DNA of 64,000 bases from Ceratotherium simum simum (Eukaryota; Chordata; Mammalia; Perissodactyla; Rhinocerotidae), in NCBI RefSeq assembly GCF_000283155.1, contig NW_004454224.1, forward strand, positions 9,656,962-9,720,961, read 5' to 3'. A program made the translations under genes and the position numbers. Below the pieces are notes generated by a model. The model saw only the letters and a list, made by a program, of their open reading frames with translations. It searched no databases and was not told the origin of the DNA. Below, in pieces: positions 38,401-51,380 of the stretch; the stretch's first letter is position 1; each line of letters begins with the position of its first letter.

Positions 38401-38638
38401 TGGGCCAGCCCCATGGCGTAGCGGTTAAGTGCACGGGCTCTGCTGCTGGCAACCCAGGTTCGGATCCGGGGCGCACACCGATGCACCCCTTGTCAAGCCA
38501 TGCTGTGGCGGTGTCCCATGTAAATTAGAGGAAGATGGGCATGGATGTTAGCTCTGGGCCAGTCTTTCTCAGCAAAAAGAGGAGGATTGGCATGAATGTT
38601 AGCTCAGGGCTGATCTTCCTCACAAAAATAAATAAGTA
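38401..38638 (+). mobile_element. ERE SINE, A type
   Basis: Forward element with a perfect 14-bp target duplication, AAAATAACAAGTTG, at 38,387-38,400 and 38,639-38,652. Confidence 0.95.
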
Positions 38639-38917
38639 AAAATAACAAGTTGCTAGAAGAATACATATGGTATGATACCATTTACTCTATTTTGTTTACG
38701 TATAGAGATATACTAGTAAAACTATAAAGAAATACACCAAATTTACAATGGGGGGTGGTGAGGCATAAGGAAAACAATCTGATGGAGATCAGGAGGGATT
38801 CAGCTGTATTATAATGCTTCCTTTCCTAAACTGGGTGGGGAGTACATAGATGTGTCTATATTTTTCTCTTGTTATAATCTGAAATATTTCTTTAAGTAAT
38901 AACAATGAGGTAGATCT

Positions 38918-39133
38918 GGGCCAGCCCCAGTGGCATAGTGGTTAAGTTCGGCGTGCACCACTTCAGTGGCCCGTGTTAGGATCCTGGGCATGGACCTACA
39001 CCACTTGTCTGTCACTGGCTATGCTGTGGCGGCAGCTCCCATATAAAAAGAGGAAGATTGGCAGCGGATGTTAGCTCAGGGCAAATCTTCCTCAGCAAAA
39101 AAATAAATTAAAAAAATAAAAATAAATAAAAAG
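38918..39133 (+). mobile_element. ERE-like SINE, old A type
   Basis: More diverged head (GGGCCAGCCCCAGTGGCATAG) and no second tail. Flanked by AATGAGGTAGATCT / AATGAGGTAAATCT (one mismatch). Confidence 0.88.
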
Positions 39134-40345
39134 AATGAGGTAAATCTATATGTCCTGATGTAGAAAGATTTCTAAGACAGTTTGTTAAGTTAAAAAAGTA
39201 ATTTCAGAATAATGTTATAGGGCCTAGCCCGGTGGCGCAGCGGTTAAGTGTGTGTGCTCCACTGCAGCGTCCAGGGTTCGCAGGTTCGGATCCCAGGCGC
39301 GCACCGACACACCACTTGAATAGAGGAAGATGGGCACGGATGTTAGCCCAGGGCCAGTCTTCCTTGGCAAAAAGAGGAGGATTGGCATTGGATGTTAGCT
39401 CAGGGCTGATCTTCCTCACACACACAAAAAAGAAGAATGTTATAAGTATGATCTCATTTATGTAAAGAAAAATGACTGTGTGTGTATATTTAACACATAT
39501 TACGTATTATATGCACCTATTAAGAAAGAATACACTGTTAACTGTGGACATCTGTAGGGAAAAGAGAAAGGTGGAGGAGTGTTGCGAAGGGAGACTGCTG
39601 TGTTTTACCCTGTATACTTCTGAGCAGCTTAAAACCATAAGAAAGAGAATGTATTCATCTATTACTTGTGTGATAATTTATAAAATGATTTTGAAGATTT
39701 CAATGAGTCGGAAAGTGCAGATACCCCACGACGGAGCAATTTCAGTTCTACGAATCTGACAAAGAATTCATTGAAGCACAGTTCCTAATAGAGAAAATTT
39801 AGAAACCATCTATATGCCCATAATAGGCAAATGGTGAAATTATATATCCATATGGTGGAATGCTATAATAATAACTAAAGTTTATTAAATGCTTAGTATG
39901 TGCTAGACTCTACACTCATGTGTTCGTTTAATCTTTACAACGAGGTAGACACCATTATTTCTCTCATTTTACAGAGGAGGAAACTGAGGCTCAGAGAGGT
40001 TGAGCATCTGGCCAAAGTCACTCAGAATGTAAGCGGCAGACACAGGATTTGAACCCCGGTCTATCTGATTCCACAATCACCCTGGTTCACCACTATGCCT
40101 CCTAAACTCAGGCATTAAAAAGGATGAGTTGTGTTCTAACTGCCATGGAAAGTTGTCCATGCTATGTTATTATGAAAAAAAAATTGTGAAATGGTTATAC
40201 TGTAAGATTCCAATTTTGTGAACTGAAAACAAAAGTTTTAAAAGTAAACAGCTGGAGGAATATTCAACCACATTACTGTGGTTATATGGGTGGAACAGGG
40301 TAGAGATAGGATTAGGTGTATGTTTATGGGTTATATTAGAAATTT
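39134..40345 (+). mobile_element. L1 remnant, sense, with an embedded MIR
   Basis: Diverged L1 3' sequence (39,134-39,860 and 40,090-40,345). Between them 39,862-40,085 is a well-preserved MIR ('AAATGCTTAGTATGTGCTAG', 'ACAGAGGAGGAAACTGAGGC'). Confidence 0.65.
39220..39435 (+). mobile_element. ERE SINE, A type, internal deletion
   Basis: A-type element lacking the block between CACCACTTG and AGAGGAAGATGGG (about 35 bp). Target duplication AATGTTATA at 39,211-39,219 and 39,436-39,444. Confidence 0.92.
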
Positions 40346-41066
40346 CTGTAAGGTTTGAATTTTTCGCCAAGAAAGGGAATTCCTTTCATAAACAGAAAAA
40401 GAAATAAGGATTTAGAAATAAAGGCAGCAACAATTCTGGCTTGCTGGGAGCCATGGCAGGGTAAGCCTGAAGCTTCATGGAGAGGGGCGCCATTGACATT
40501 CTGGGGGACAAGCAGCCTTCTGATCAGAGACGTGAGCTGCCTGCCCAGGGGCACATCTGACTCATGGTTGAGTTTTGTTTGACCTGCACAGTGTTTACAG
40601 TTTTTATAAATTAGTTGCCATTGCTTAAAATGGATAAGATTTCACATAAGAAGTGAGGATTTCTGGCTTCTCTGGCAGACTTGGCTGTCTGGCCCCACTG
40701 GGCCCACCTTCCTGAGTAGAGACTTTTGGATGGGGCCAGTGCTCTCCGGTCCCCTGTGGCCCAGGTCACTCTTGCACATTACCTATCCCAGCTCTGTGGG
40801 CCCTGGCTTTGCTACCTGCTTGGGGAGGGCAATGAAATGGAGACATTCTTGTCACTCCTTGACCAGCAATGCCCACTCCTCAACCTAGCTGAATATCACC
40901 TCCAGGGGCACACACACCAGGGATCTCTTTCATCATTCATTAAACACACATTTATTAAATTCTGTTTCTTCTCTAGACTGAGCCCATGCTGGGCACACTG
41001 GAGACAGAGACAAGAACACACAGTCCTCGCTTTCCAGAAGGGCACAGTCTAGAAGGGGAGACAGCT
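40346..41066. other. Unassigned non-coding DNA
   Basis: The segment has features of a diverged repeat: 'GGATTTCTGGCTTCTCTGGC' near 40,660 and an L2-like 'TTCATTAAACACACATTTATT' near 40,935. I cannot name the family of the first part, and no exon is evident. Confidence 0.4.
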
Positions 41067-41082
41067 AGAAACGACTACATTC

Positions 41083-41330
41083 TTTTTTGTGTGTGTGAGG
41101 AAGATCAGCCCTGAGCTATCATCTGATGCCAATCCTCCTCTTTTTTTGCCAAGGAAGATTGGCCCTGGGCTAACATCCGTGCCCATCTTCCTCTACTTTA
41201 TACGGGATGCCGCCACAGCACGGCTTGACAAGCAGTGCGTTGGTGCGCACCCAGGATCCGGACCTGCGAACCCTGGGCCGCTGAAGCAGAGTGTGTGCAC
41301 TTAACCACTGCGCCACCGGGCCGGCCCCAG
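41083..41330 (-). mobile_element. ERE SINE, A type
   Basis: Reverse A-type element with a perfect 16-bp target duplication, AGAAACGACTACATTC, at 41,067-41,082 and 41,331-41,346. Confidence 0.95.
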
Positions 41331-41346
41331 AGAAACGACTACATTC

Positions 41347-42620
41347 AAGTGTGATGAATGTGGTGGCAGAATTGCAGATAAGGTATAGTGTGTGTGGTGA
41401 GAGCGTGCCCCTGAAGGATGTGTGTGTGTGTGTGGTTGGTGAGGATGGGGAACAGTACCTCAGTGGAGACAAGCCCAGGATGCCTGGGAAGTGGCTGTCC
41501 CTTGACAATCATCTCTGGATTCTCACATTCTCTTCCATGAAAGAGAAAAGAGGATCCCTCCTTTTACTTCCATCATGCTCCCAGGTACTCCCAGGCCCTC
41601 TGGCTTTTCCAGAATGACTGCCAAGAACTGCATCATGTGTGGGACTGACCACACATGAGAGCTAGCCTGTGTGCAGTCTGTGTGCAGGGCCCATGCCAGG
41701 TGCTAGGGACACTGTGGAGAGCAATACACAGTCCCCGACTTCATGGAGCTTTCGATCTCATGGTGGAGAGATGTACTAAACAATTGCAGGGTATCTGACC
41801 ATCTGGTCCTGTGGCTGGTACATAGGATGTTCTCAGCAAACATCTGTGGAATGAATGAATGAATGAGTAAATGCAACATGGTACAAATTCCTATCCTGTC
41901 AGAATTAATGTCAACATTCTTTTAATTGACATTCAACACATTTTTATTGAGCACCAACTATGTATAGGCTTAGAGCTGGGGTCTTTGGAGGACTCATGAC
42001 ATAACACCCCATCCCTCCCTGCTCAAGTTCAAGTTCAGAACCAACTGAGAAAGAGATGCAGAGGACAGAGATCAAAATGTTACTTTTGTTACCAATAAAG
42101 TAGTTGGGAAAATGCCACTTCAGGTCTGTCCACACCTCCTTGAGTTGGACAGACTTACCCACTCTGCTCCTCCAAGTTTCCCCTCCTTTGGGCCTCTTAC
42201 TCTGTGACAAAAGGCAGAGCAGAACACACGTAGCCTGCAGGCAGGCAGGTCCCAAGAAGGAAGAAAGAGGAAAGGGCTGCACAGAGCATGCCCAGTTTCT
42301 TCTACCAACCTCACCAACTGGCGAGTCTCTCCCCTTCTTGGGAGGAGTGAGTGAGGGCAAGTGGGACAAGGCCAGGAGTGTTAGTTACTCTGGAAAAGGC
42401 CCCCGTGTGGCAACAAGAGGAATGGGAGATAATCTTTAAGGCCTATCAATCAAACCAAAACAATCAATTATCCAACCAGTCAGTCCACTGATCAGTCTCA
42501 GTGTTTAATATAATCTAAGCAGCAAAAGACTGTGCACTCCATGTAGGCTTGTGCATTACAGATGGTCATAAGTTCTTTATCACTTTTCCCAGAGAGGTAG
42601 GGTTATTTCTCCACCCCTTT
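41347..42620. other. Mixed diverged repeats, no gene
   Basis: 41,680-41,880 is L2-like ('GGTGCTAGGGACACTGTGG', 'TTCATGGAGCTTTCGATC', 'TCTGTGGAATGAATGAATG'). A short (TG)n run lies near 41,420. The remainder has no identifiable content. Confidence 0.5.
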
Positions 42621-43343
42621 TGTAAATGAACATATGTGAGGCCATCTTGTTACACTAAAATAACCCTTTCCTAGTTGAAACCTTTCTCGCATGTGATCGT
42701 TATAAATTGCTGCACACTGTCATGATTTTCTGGCCCTGATCCTGTGCACATACCCCTGCTGAGGTACTCTGATAGCTTTATGCTTAACAATTTTATTTTT
42801 TTATTTTTTTTAATTTATTTATTTTTCCCCCAAAGCCGCAGTAGATAGTTGCATGTCACAGCTGCACATCCTTCCAGCTGCTGTATGTGGGACGTGGTCT
42901 CAGCATGGCCGGAGAAGCGGTGTGTTGGTGTGCACCCGGGATCCGAACCCGGGCCGCCAGCAGCGGAGCACGCACACCCAACCGCCAAGCCACGGGGCCG
43001 GCCCTATGCTTAACAATTTTAATGAATTTTCCCAAGGAGTAAGAAGGCCTCCAGGAAGAAAGAACACCTGTAGAATATTCATCATTATTGACAGAAGAAA
43101 AGAACAATGAGAGATCCTATCGTCCATCATGTACATTTCTGAACCCCCTCCTTACTGCCCATTTTCCCTATAGAACTGCCTCAAGATTCTGTAATCCTTG
43201 AAGATGGGTTTTTTGAGACATTAGTCACCCCTCTTCCAATTTGCTGGCTAATCTAATCTAATTAAACTTCCTTTCTTGATCCCTAACTTGTGATTAATTG
43301 GCTCAGATCGCGGCGAGCAGAGCGAGCCCATTGCTCGGTATCA
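42621..43343 (+). mobile_element. Solo LTR, same unassigned family as 11.6 kb (copy 2)
   Basis: Starts TGTAAATGAACATATGTGAG and ends near CTCGGTATCA. It shares with copy 1 the blocks GGCCATCTTG-like, 'ACCCCCTCCTTACTGCCC', 'CTGCCTCAAGATTCTGTAA' and 'GCGAGCAGAGCGAGCCC'. An ERE (42,796-43,004) interrupts it. No viral coding sequence is adjacent. Confidence 0.65.
42796..43004 (-). mobile_element. ERE SINE, short B type, inside the LTR
   Basis: Reverse short B element with a perfect 17-bp target duplication, TATGCTTAACAATTTTA, at 42,779-42,795 and 43,005-43,021. Confidence 0.95.
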
Positions 43344-43975
43344 CTTTGATTCTGCCTTGGCCTGTGACTTGCTTTGAACTGATAGAACATGGTAGAAATG
43401 ATGCCATGCCAACTCTGGGCTTACCCTTTAAGAGAACTGGCAGGGGCCGGCCCGTGGCTTAGCGGTTAAGTGCGTGCGCTCCACTACTGGCGACCAGGGT
43501 TCGGATCCCGGTGCGCACAGACGCACTGCTCCTCCGGCCATGCTGAGGCCGTGTCCCACATACAACAACTAGAAGGATGTGCAGCTATGACAGACAACTA
43601 TCTACTGGGACTTTGGGGGAAAAATAAATAAATAAAATCTTTAAAAAAAAAAAAGAGAACTGGCAGCTTCCATTTCCTTTTCTTGGAACCCAGCCACCAC
43701 GCTGTAAGGAAGCCCAAGCAGTCCTGTGGGGAGGTCCATGTAGAGGAGAATCGAGGCCCCAGCCAACAGCCAGCACCAACTTACCAGCTGTGTGAGTGAG
43801 CCACCTTGGAAGTGGATACTCCAGTGCCCGTTGAGCTATTCCAGATGACGCCACAAGGAGGAGACAAGGCATTGCCTAAATTGCAAAATGGTAAGGAAAT
43901 AAATGATTGTTATTGTTGCAAGCCTCTAAGTTTTGGAGTGGTTTGTTTCACGGCAATAAATAACCAAAACAATGG
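43344..43975 (+). mobile_element. MaLR (MLT1-like) LTR remnant split by an ERE
   Basis: Typical MLT1 features occur, including a distal 'CAAGCCTCTAAGTTTTGGAG' followed by 'GCAATAAATAACCAAAACA'. The ERE at 43,444-43,652 splits it. Confidence 0.65.
43444..43652 (+). mobile_element. ERE SINE, short B type
   Basis: Forward short B element with an AAATAAATAAATAAAATC tail. Perfect 14-bp target duplication AAGAGAACTGGCAG at 43,430-43,443 and 43,653-43,666. Confidence 0.95.
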
Positions 43976-46555
43976 GCATCATATCTGGTTTGTCTTCCTG
44001 TTCCCAGCCCCAGGTCCAGGGCCTGGTACAAAATAAGAGCTCAGAGAGTATTGAAAGAGTGAATAAACAAAGGGACGGACAGATGGATGGATGGATAAGT
44101 GCTTTGTCTTGGGCCTGACAGCCCTGGGGTGGTAGGTTCTGGCAGAATCAGGGACCCAGAGGGCAGCAGCTTCATGGAGGGGACAGTCTCTGCTGGGATT
44201 GTTATAAATCATTTTCTGGGCAGGGTCTCTGTCAGATCTACTTGAGGTGGGATATCACCTGCAGTGCATCCACAGCTGTTCAAGTGAGATGATGACTGCA
44301 ATCCAGGGACCCAGAAGCCTCCATAGTGCAGTGGTTCCAGAGCCACAGCATACCTGCTGAAACCACATCGGCAGGAGGGGTGCCTCAAGTGCCGCCATTT
44401 CACGCCCCCCCCCCATTTCACTCAGTTCCAAATTTACATGTCACATGATTGCAACTGTGGAGGAACACCTGGAACACATGGTTTTTACGTTCCAGCCTCT
44501 GTAGTCCAGGAAGGCAGCGGGGAGGAGGCTGGGACAGATGCTGAGCGAGCCAGTCGGCTACCCCTGCTTCCACTCACTGCTCTGCCCAAGGCCTTCCTAA
44601 CTGGGCCTGTGGATTACTGCATCATCTGCTTCCAGCCTCTCCCCACCACTCCCCATCAGGCACATTGTCTTGTGGCCACACTTAACTTGTCCCCATTCCT
44701 AGGACTCTGCTTGTCTCTTCTACCTAACTTTTTCCTCCTTTGCTCCTCCTTTGTGCAAGGTGCTTTCTCTCTCCTGTTTGCTGGGAAAATCCTTAGCGCA
44801 CACGCAAAGACTCTTCCAAGCATCAGCCATGAACCTGAGTGAGTCTCCCCTCCTCTTGGTGCCCATGGCATTTGACCCAATGCAAACACAGCCTCCTATG
44901 ACCCTATGTTGTAATTGCTCCTGTGTCTGTGACCTCCATCCAGGCAGGCTTCAGAATAATAGAACTACTACATACGTGCTGTAAATTGTAAGGATAATCA
45001 CACAGCCCTTGTGTAATGAGCTCTGACAGTATGCCAGGCATGGTTTTAATCCTCACAACAATCCTAAGAGCCCGGTACTATTATCATGCCTGTTTCACGG
45101 ATGAGGAAACTGAGGCACAGAAAGCTGAAGTTACTTGCCTGAGGTTTGCACAGCTTTGGGAAAGGCAAAGTCAGGATTTAAACCAGGCAGCATGACCCCA
45201 CAGCCCCACTCCCACCCTCTGTACTTTGCAACATGTCCATTTTCTCAATCCCTATGACAACTTGCCGTTTTATTGATGAGAAAGCAGAGGCTCAGAGAGG
45301 CTCTGGAACTTAGCCTGAGTCACCCTGCTGGAGAGTGACCAAGCCTGGACTCCATCTGGTTCCCCAAAACACCACAGCATTTCTCATGAGCCACCAGGTC
45401 CCACCTTCTGGACTCAGTTCCCCCAGGGCCCATGGTGGGTTGTATCCCCAGCCCAAGCAGTGTCTGGGGGCTAAGTCATTCCCAAAAGTCTCTGGAAAAA
45501 GCCAGGGAACAACCACCACTATGCTAAACAGCCTGAGTGTCCTCAGAGACCCTAGAGCAGGGACAGGAAGCCCGAGCCTCTGTCCACTGCAGGGGCAGGC
45601 AGCCAGATGTGAGGCCGTGTTAGGACTCTTAACTGAGGCCAGTGTGGGCATCTGTGAAAGGGACATGAATAAGGGGCAAGCTGAAGACAGGTCCAGGGAC
45701 AGCACCTATCACGCAGGTCTGGCACAGACAAAGAAAGGTGTTGGGGGCAATAGGCGTGGGCTTGGGCAATCAGCTGGCACCCAGCCAATCAACACCATTT
45801 TACGGGACCTGTTATGTGCCAGGCATGGGGCTGGGTGCTGGGGACTCAGTGGTGAGCAAAAAGACACCTTCTTCCTCATGAGCCTTCTTGCCCAGTGCAA
45901 GAAATTCGAGGCACACACCTTTCCTCCTTTCTCTTGCACTAGCTTCTGCCTCCTTCCCATTAGAATGGATGGAGTTTCCCTCTTCCCACTGATTCAGTTG
46001 TTCATTCATCCAACACGTATTTCCTGAGCGCCCACCAGAAGCCAGGCCATGTTCTAAGTGTAGAGAACTCAGCCGTGAGCGAAATAGGCAAAAACGCCTG
46101 CCCTGGTGGAGCTTACAGTCACTAAAAGACAACAAATAAACGAGGAAACACATAGAGAAGTGATGACTCTGGGAAATCCAGAGGGGAGGGGAGGTGGAGC
46201 AGATGAGGAGGGCCCAGAGGGTTTGCAGGGAGGAGAGATGGTTCTTCCATCCTAGCAGGAGCGAAGGCAGAGAAGGTGTGCACAGATGTGCATTCAGGAG
46301 GGTACAGGAGAGGAAAAGGGACAGAGTGTGGGAGGTTTGAGGAGTGAGAGGAAGTTGTGATTAGCTGTCTCCAGAAGAGGGAATGGGAACTTACTGGAGA
46401 ACCGCAGTAGGACTGCTGGGAAGCATCCTAGGAGTTCTGTGGCCCTGAGTTCAAGGTGAAACAACCATGGTTATCTGATTTGCTTTCTCCTCTGGTGCAG
46501 GTACCAAGTGGGTGGAGGGATGGGTTCAGCCAGGGTTGGAGTCTCCCAGGGGTGG
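43976..46555. other. Non-coding DNA with MIR and L2 remnants
   Basis: MIR-like at 44,990-45,160 ('TTTAATCCTCACAACAATCC', 'ATGAGGAAACTGAGGCACAG') and 45,255-45,345. L2-like at 45,790-45,890 and 45,990-46,150 ('TTCATTCATCCAACACGTATT', 'GGTGGAGCTTACAGTCAC'). No exon is recognised. Confidence 0.55.
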
Positions 46556-47085
46556 TGGTTTTAGGATATGTTCATACATTCTTGATACTCCTCTTCTCAA
46601 GGGGTACACCCTAGTCCCCCTCCCCTTGAGTATAAGCAGAACTCAGTGATTCATTTTAACTGAGTAGAATAAAACAAAAGTGATGGCGTGAGACTTCGGA
46701 GGCCTGGTCACAAAAGGCATGTTGGCTTCCTGCTTGCTCTCTGTCTTGGACCAATCGCCCCGCGGGAAGCCAGCTGCCACGGCATGCAGACATTCCAGCA
46801 GCCTGGTGGGCAGGTCCACACGGTGAGGTACTGAGGCCGCACGGCCAACAGCATGTGTGTGGGCCCCATGGGAAGGGATCCTCCCGCCCCAGCCGAGCCT
46901 TCAGATGACTGCGCCCTGGCCAACGTCATGACTGCTAACTTCATGAGAGACTGAGTCAGAGCCTTCCAGCTGTTCCACCTCCTGAGTTCCTGACCTGCGG
47001 AACTGAGAGATAATCAACTGTTTTTTGATTTAAACTACAAAGTTCTGGGGTAATTTTTACACAACAGATAACTAATATACCAGGT
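46556..47085 (+). mobile_element. MaLR (MLT1-like) LTR remnant
   Basis: It ends with the MLT1-type motif 'CGGAACTGAGAGATAATCAAC', then 'AGTTCTGGGGTAATTTTTAC' and 'AACAGATAACTAATA'. The 5' part has 'CCCTTGAGTATAAGCAGAAC'. Confidence 0.65.
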
Positions 47086-47945
47086 GTTTTTGATAGAGAG
47101 AGGAGCAATGGCAGGGCAGGCTTCCAGAACCCAGGCTCCTTCTATCTGTGGCTCTGCCATCCCGTAGGGGCCCTTGGAGTTCCCTGCAGATCTTCGGCAT
47201 ATGGCTGGAAGTTAGGGATACAGAAAGAGAGACAGATGGTCAGAGAGGGAGGTTTTCAAAGGCCACGCCTGGTAATGAATAGTATAAAGTAATGAAAAAC
47301 GGGATGAGGAAGTTACATTTAAGATGAAACCGAAAGATGATTAGAGGGTAAGGTGGGTGGAAGGGAGAAAGGAATAAGGAACTGCGGGAAGACCCTCTGG
47401 CCTGAAAGTCTGGGTGTATTTTAGGAAACAAAGAGAATCCCGGGGTGACTGGAGCTTGGGGTGTGACGTTGAGAATGGCCAAAAATGAGTCTGAAGAGGT
47501 GGGCGGAGCCAGATCACACAGGGCCTTGTAAACAGCCTCTTAGTGACTTTGGGGTTTATACTAGCGTCAGTGGGAAGATGCTGCAGGGTTTAAGCAAGAG
47601 ATAGGGAGCAGATCTGCATTGGGAAATATCGTCATGGCCAAGGCAGAGCGAGGGAGGAGGGAACGACTGCAGGGGGGAGGGGAGCGCCAGTTGTAGCAGG
47701 AAGAGCGGCAGGAAGCAGAGGCAGCGGCTCAGGGAGAGATAGAGACAGGCTGCTCTGGGCTGGGCAGGGTGGACCGAGATGCTGAAGGTGTGGAGGGCCA
47801 GGATGCAGTATTTGATCGAACGTGGGGGAGAGGGAAAGGGAGAAGCCGAGTGGCCCAGGCTTCCATGTGAAAGGTAGAATTATTCTCTAAGATGGAGAAT
47901 CCCAGAGACAGCAAGTTTAGAGGCAGCATGTTGAGTTCGTTTTTT
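47086..47945. other. L2-like remnants, no gene
   Basis: 47,500-47,620 shows the common mammalian 'CACACAGGGCCTTGTAAAC' ... 'TTAAGCAAGAGATAGGGAG' segment, and similar pieces occur at 28.1 kb and 61.3 kb. Otherwise unassigned purine-rich sequence. Confidence 0.45.
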
Positions 47946-47964
47946 AAAATTATGAAATATTTGA

Positions 47965-48204
47965 GGGGCCCGCCCGGTGGCGCAAGCGGTTAAGTGCACG
48001 CGCTCCACTGCGGTGGCCCGGGTCTCCCCGGTTCGGATCCCAGGCGCGCACCGACGCACTGCTTGTCAAGCCATGCTGTGGCGGCGTCCCATATAAAGTG
48101 GAGGAAGATGGGCACGGATGTTAGCCCAGGGCCAGTCTTCCTCAGCAAAAACAGGAGGATTGGCAGATGTTAGCTCAGGGCTGATCTCCCTCACACAAAA
48201 AAAG
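47965..48204 (+). mobile_element. ERE SINE, A type
   Basis: Forward A-type element with a perfect 19-bp target duplication, AAAATTATGAAATATTTGA, at 47,946-47,964 and 48,205-48,223. Confidence 0.96.
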
Positions 48205-48964
48205 AAAATTATGAAATATTTGATATGTATAAAATAATTGATTTCAAATGTACATAAGCAATGGAGTGAAATAATAAAATAAACATCCAATTTGAGAAAC
48301 AGAACATTAGCAACATCGTTAAATTTCCCTGTTTCCTCCTCCCATCACATCTCCCTGTCTTTGCCCCGAGAGACCACATCCCCAATTTTATCATTTTTAA
48401 AGCATTACCTTGCTTTTATTTTTCTCATAAACTCAAGCGGTTATTTTATTATAACCGCTTATAAAAATGTTCCAGTTACGAACGGAAAGGATTTGCTTTT
48501 TCAGTGCAAAACTGACTGCACTCCAGATAAAGCTCCCAATATCTAGATCCCATCTCAACAACTGGCTGGAACTTTCTGCCCAGCCACTGCCTCTCCTGTT
48601 GCTCTTAGCCAAGTGTCCCCTGCTGTTGTGGTGTGCCCTGTGGGGTCTGTTTCACTGGGCATGGCAAGATGTACTCTCTGCTTTCATTGAGATGGTGCAA
48701 TTTTTCTCCTCGAATGTATTAAAGGGGTGAATTACATTAATTACATTTCTCATCTCTAACCTTGCGTTTTTAGAATAAATCCGACTTGGGCACGTTATGT
48801 TATCTTTTCTGTACGTTACTAGATTCAGTTTACTGATAATTTGCTTAGGATTTTTACATCTATGTTTACGAGCCTGCAGTATTGCTTTCTTACGCAGTCC
48901 CTATTAGCTCTTCGTATCAAGTGTGCTACCTTTACCACATGTGTAGGGGAAAATCCCTCTTTTT

Positions 48965-49215
48965 GTGTGTGTGAGGAAAATCAGCCCTGAGCTAACATCG
49001 GTTGCCAATCCTCCTCTTTTGGCTGAGGAAGATTGGCCCTGGGATAACACTAACATCCGTGCCCATCTTCCTCTACTTTATATCGGACGCTGCCCCAGCA
49101 TGGCTTGACAAGCAGTGCATCGGTCCATGCCTGGGATCCAAACCTGCGAACCCTGGGCCGCCAAAGCTGAGCGCGTGAACTTAACGGCTACGCCACTGGG
49201 CTGGCCCCCCCCACA
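48965..49215 (-). mobile_element. ERE SINE, A type
   Basis: Reverse A-type element with a 15-bp target duplication, AAAATCCCTCTTTTT, at 48,950-48,964 and 49,216-49,230. Confidence 0.94.
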
Positions 49216-49636
49216 AAAATCCCTCTTTTTTTAATACTCTAGAAGGATTTGTACATGATAGAATTATTTGATCTTTGAATGTTTCGTTAATCTCACTGGT
49301 ATAGCCATATAGGCCTGGAGTTTTCTTTGTGATAAGATTTTGTCTACTGATTTACTTTGTTTAATGTTATAAGACTAGTCAGGATTTCTATTTCTACTTG
49401 TTTTAGTTTTGCTGAGTTATATTTTTTTATAGGGACTTGTCTATTTCCATATAAAATTAAATATAAATATATAAAATAAATATGTATTTCATATATAAAA
49501 TATAAATATAAAAGTTGGCATAACATTGTTCATAATATCCTCATATTTTTATCTTCTAACATCTTTAGTTATATCTCCCTTTTCATTCCTGTTATTGTGT
49601 ATTTGAGCCTTCTTTTTTAAAAATTATTCTGAATCA

Positions 49637-49880
49637 GGAGTGGCCTGGTGGCATAGAGGTTAAGTTTGCACGCACTCTGCTTTGGTGGCCCGGAGTTTGC
49701 AGGTTCAGATCCTGGGCACGGACATATGCATGGCTTATCAAGCCATGCTGTGGCAGGCGTCCCACGTATAAAGTAGAGGAAGATGGGCATGGATGTTAGC
49801 CCAGGGCTAATCTTCCTCAGCAAAAAGAAGAGGCTTGGCAACAGATGTTAGCTCAGGGCTAATCTTCCTCACACACACAC
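49637..49880 (+). mobile_element. ERE SINE, A type (diverged)
   Basis: Forward A-type element. Imperfect 17-bp target duplication AAAATTATTCTGAATCA / AAAATTATCCTGAGTCA (two mismatches). Confidence 0.93.
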
Positions 49881-50304
49881 AAAATTATCCTGAGTCAATC
49901 TTGCTAGAGGTTTGTCAATTTTATTGGTATTATCAAAGAACCAAATTTTGACATTTCTGATTTTTTTCATTATATGTTTCCTATTTTATTAATTTCTGCT
50001 CTTATCTTTATGATTTTATGCCTTCTACTTTCATTAGGTATATTTTTCTGTTCTTTTTTGTAAAGCTGTTTATTTTGAAATAATTTTAGGCTTACAAAAA
50101 ATTGCAAAAACAGTACAGAGAGTTTCTGTATACCCTTCACCAAACTTCTCTTACACAACCATAGGACAGTTATTGAAACCAGGAAATTAACAGTGATATA
50201 ATACTATTAGCTAATCTACAGGCCTTATTTTAATTATGCTAATAGTCCCACTAATGTCCTTTTCCTGGTCCAGGATCCAATCCAGGATTCCAAATGGCAT
50301 ATAA

Positions 50305-50640
50305 TTGCTGTATTATTCATTGTTATATAAATTACCCTAAAAGCAGCTTGAAACAACGAACATTTATTATCTCATAGTTTCTGTGGGTCAGGAATTTGGG
50401 AGCCGCTTAGCTGGGTAGTTCTTGCTCATGGTCTCTGACGACATTGCCTTGATGATGCCAGCCAGGACTGAGGTCATCTGACATCTTAACCAGGACTGGG
50501 GGTCTGCTCTCAAGATGGTATAATCACATCACAGCAGGGGGCCTCAGATCCTGCCCATGTGGGTGTCTCCACAGTGCTGCTTGAGTGGCCTCATGACATG
50601 GCAGCTGGCTTCTCCCAGAGATAGTAACGTTGAAGTTGCA
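50305..50640 (+). mobile_element. Interspersed repeat, family uncertain
   Basis: Recognisable old-repeat text ('AACAACGAACATTTATTATC', 'TTTCTGTGGGTCAGGAATTTGG', 'TGACATGGCAGCTGGCTTC'). It is known to me as a common mammalian element but I cannot name it reliably. Confidence 0.5.
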
Positions 50641-51380
50641 AAGTCTTTCATCACCTAGCTTTGAAATCACTGGTCATTTCCACAATATCCTATTGGTACA
50701 CAGGTCAGCCCTCTTCCATGAATACCAGCATCACTTGGAGGCCATGTTGGAGACTGGCCACCATGTTTTTCACTCTCCTTGGTCTCCTCCAATCTGGGAC
50801 AATTTCTCAGATTTTTTTCTTCCATGAACTTGACACTTTTGAAGAGTACTGGCCAGTTATTTTGTAGAACATCCCTCAATTTGGATTTATCTGATGTTTT
50901 GTAATGATTACTTTGAGGTTATTCATTTTGGGCAAGAATACTGCAGAAGTAATGTGCCCTTCTCAGTGCATCATATTAGATGGTACCTGATGTTGGTACA
51001 TTTTATTACTGGTCATGTTAACTTTGACCACTTGGTTAAGGTGGTGTCTGCCAGGTTCATCCACTGTAAAGTTACTCTTTTTCCCTTAGTGATTAGTAAA
51101 TGTCTTGTGGGGAGATACTTTGAGTTTATGCAAATATCTTGTTCTCATGATACCTTTACTTATTAATGTTAGCATCCATCAATGATTTATGCCTGCAACA
51201 ATTATTATTATTGTGGTGTTTGCCTAATGGTGACTTGCTATTTCCATCATTCCTTCCACATTTACTTATTGGAATCCTACTACAAGGAAGAGCTGTCACT
51301 TCTCCCCCATGTATTATTTATTTATAGCAGTATAGACTTGTGGATATTTATTTTATTCCATGGGTAATAATCCATTACTA

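Larger units (their letters stand above)
37184..38917 (+). mobile_element. L1 remnant, sense, split by three EREs
   Basis: Pieces 37,184-37,465, 37,761-37,803, 38,062-38,400 and 38,639-38,903 read continuously as an L1M 3' segment (e.g. 'GAAAAGATGCTCAACCTCACC', 'GCAATGGAATACTGTATAG'). No intact ORF. Confidence 0.8.
48660..50060 (-). mobile_element. L1 remnant, antisense ORF2, split by two EREs
   Basis: Antisense L1 ORF2 text ('GGTATAGCCATATAGGCCTGG' near 49,300; 'AAAGAACCAAATTTTGACATT' near 49,935). EREs at 48,965 and 49,637 interrupt it. 48,224-48,660 is AT-rich and less clearly L1. Confidence 0.75.
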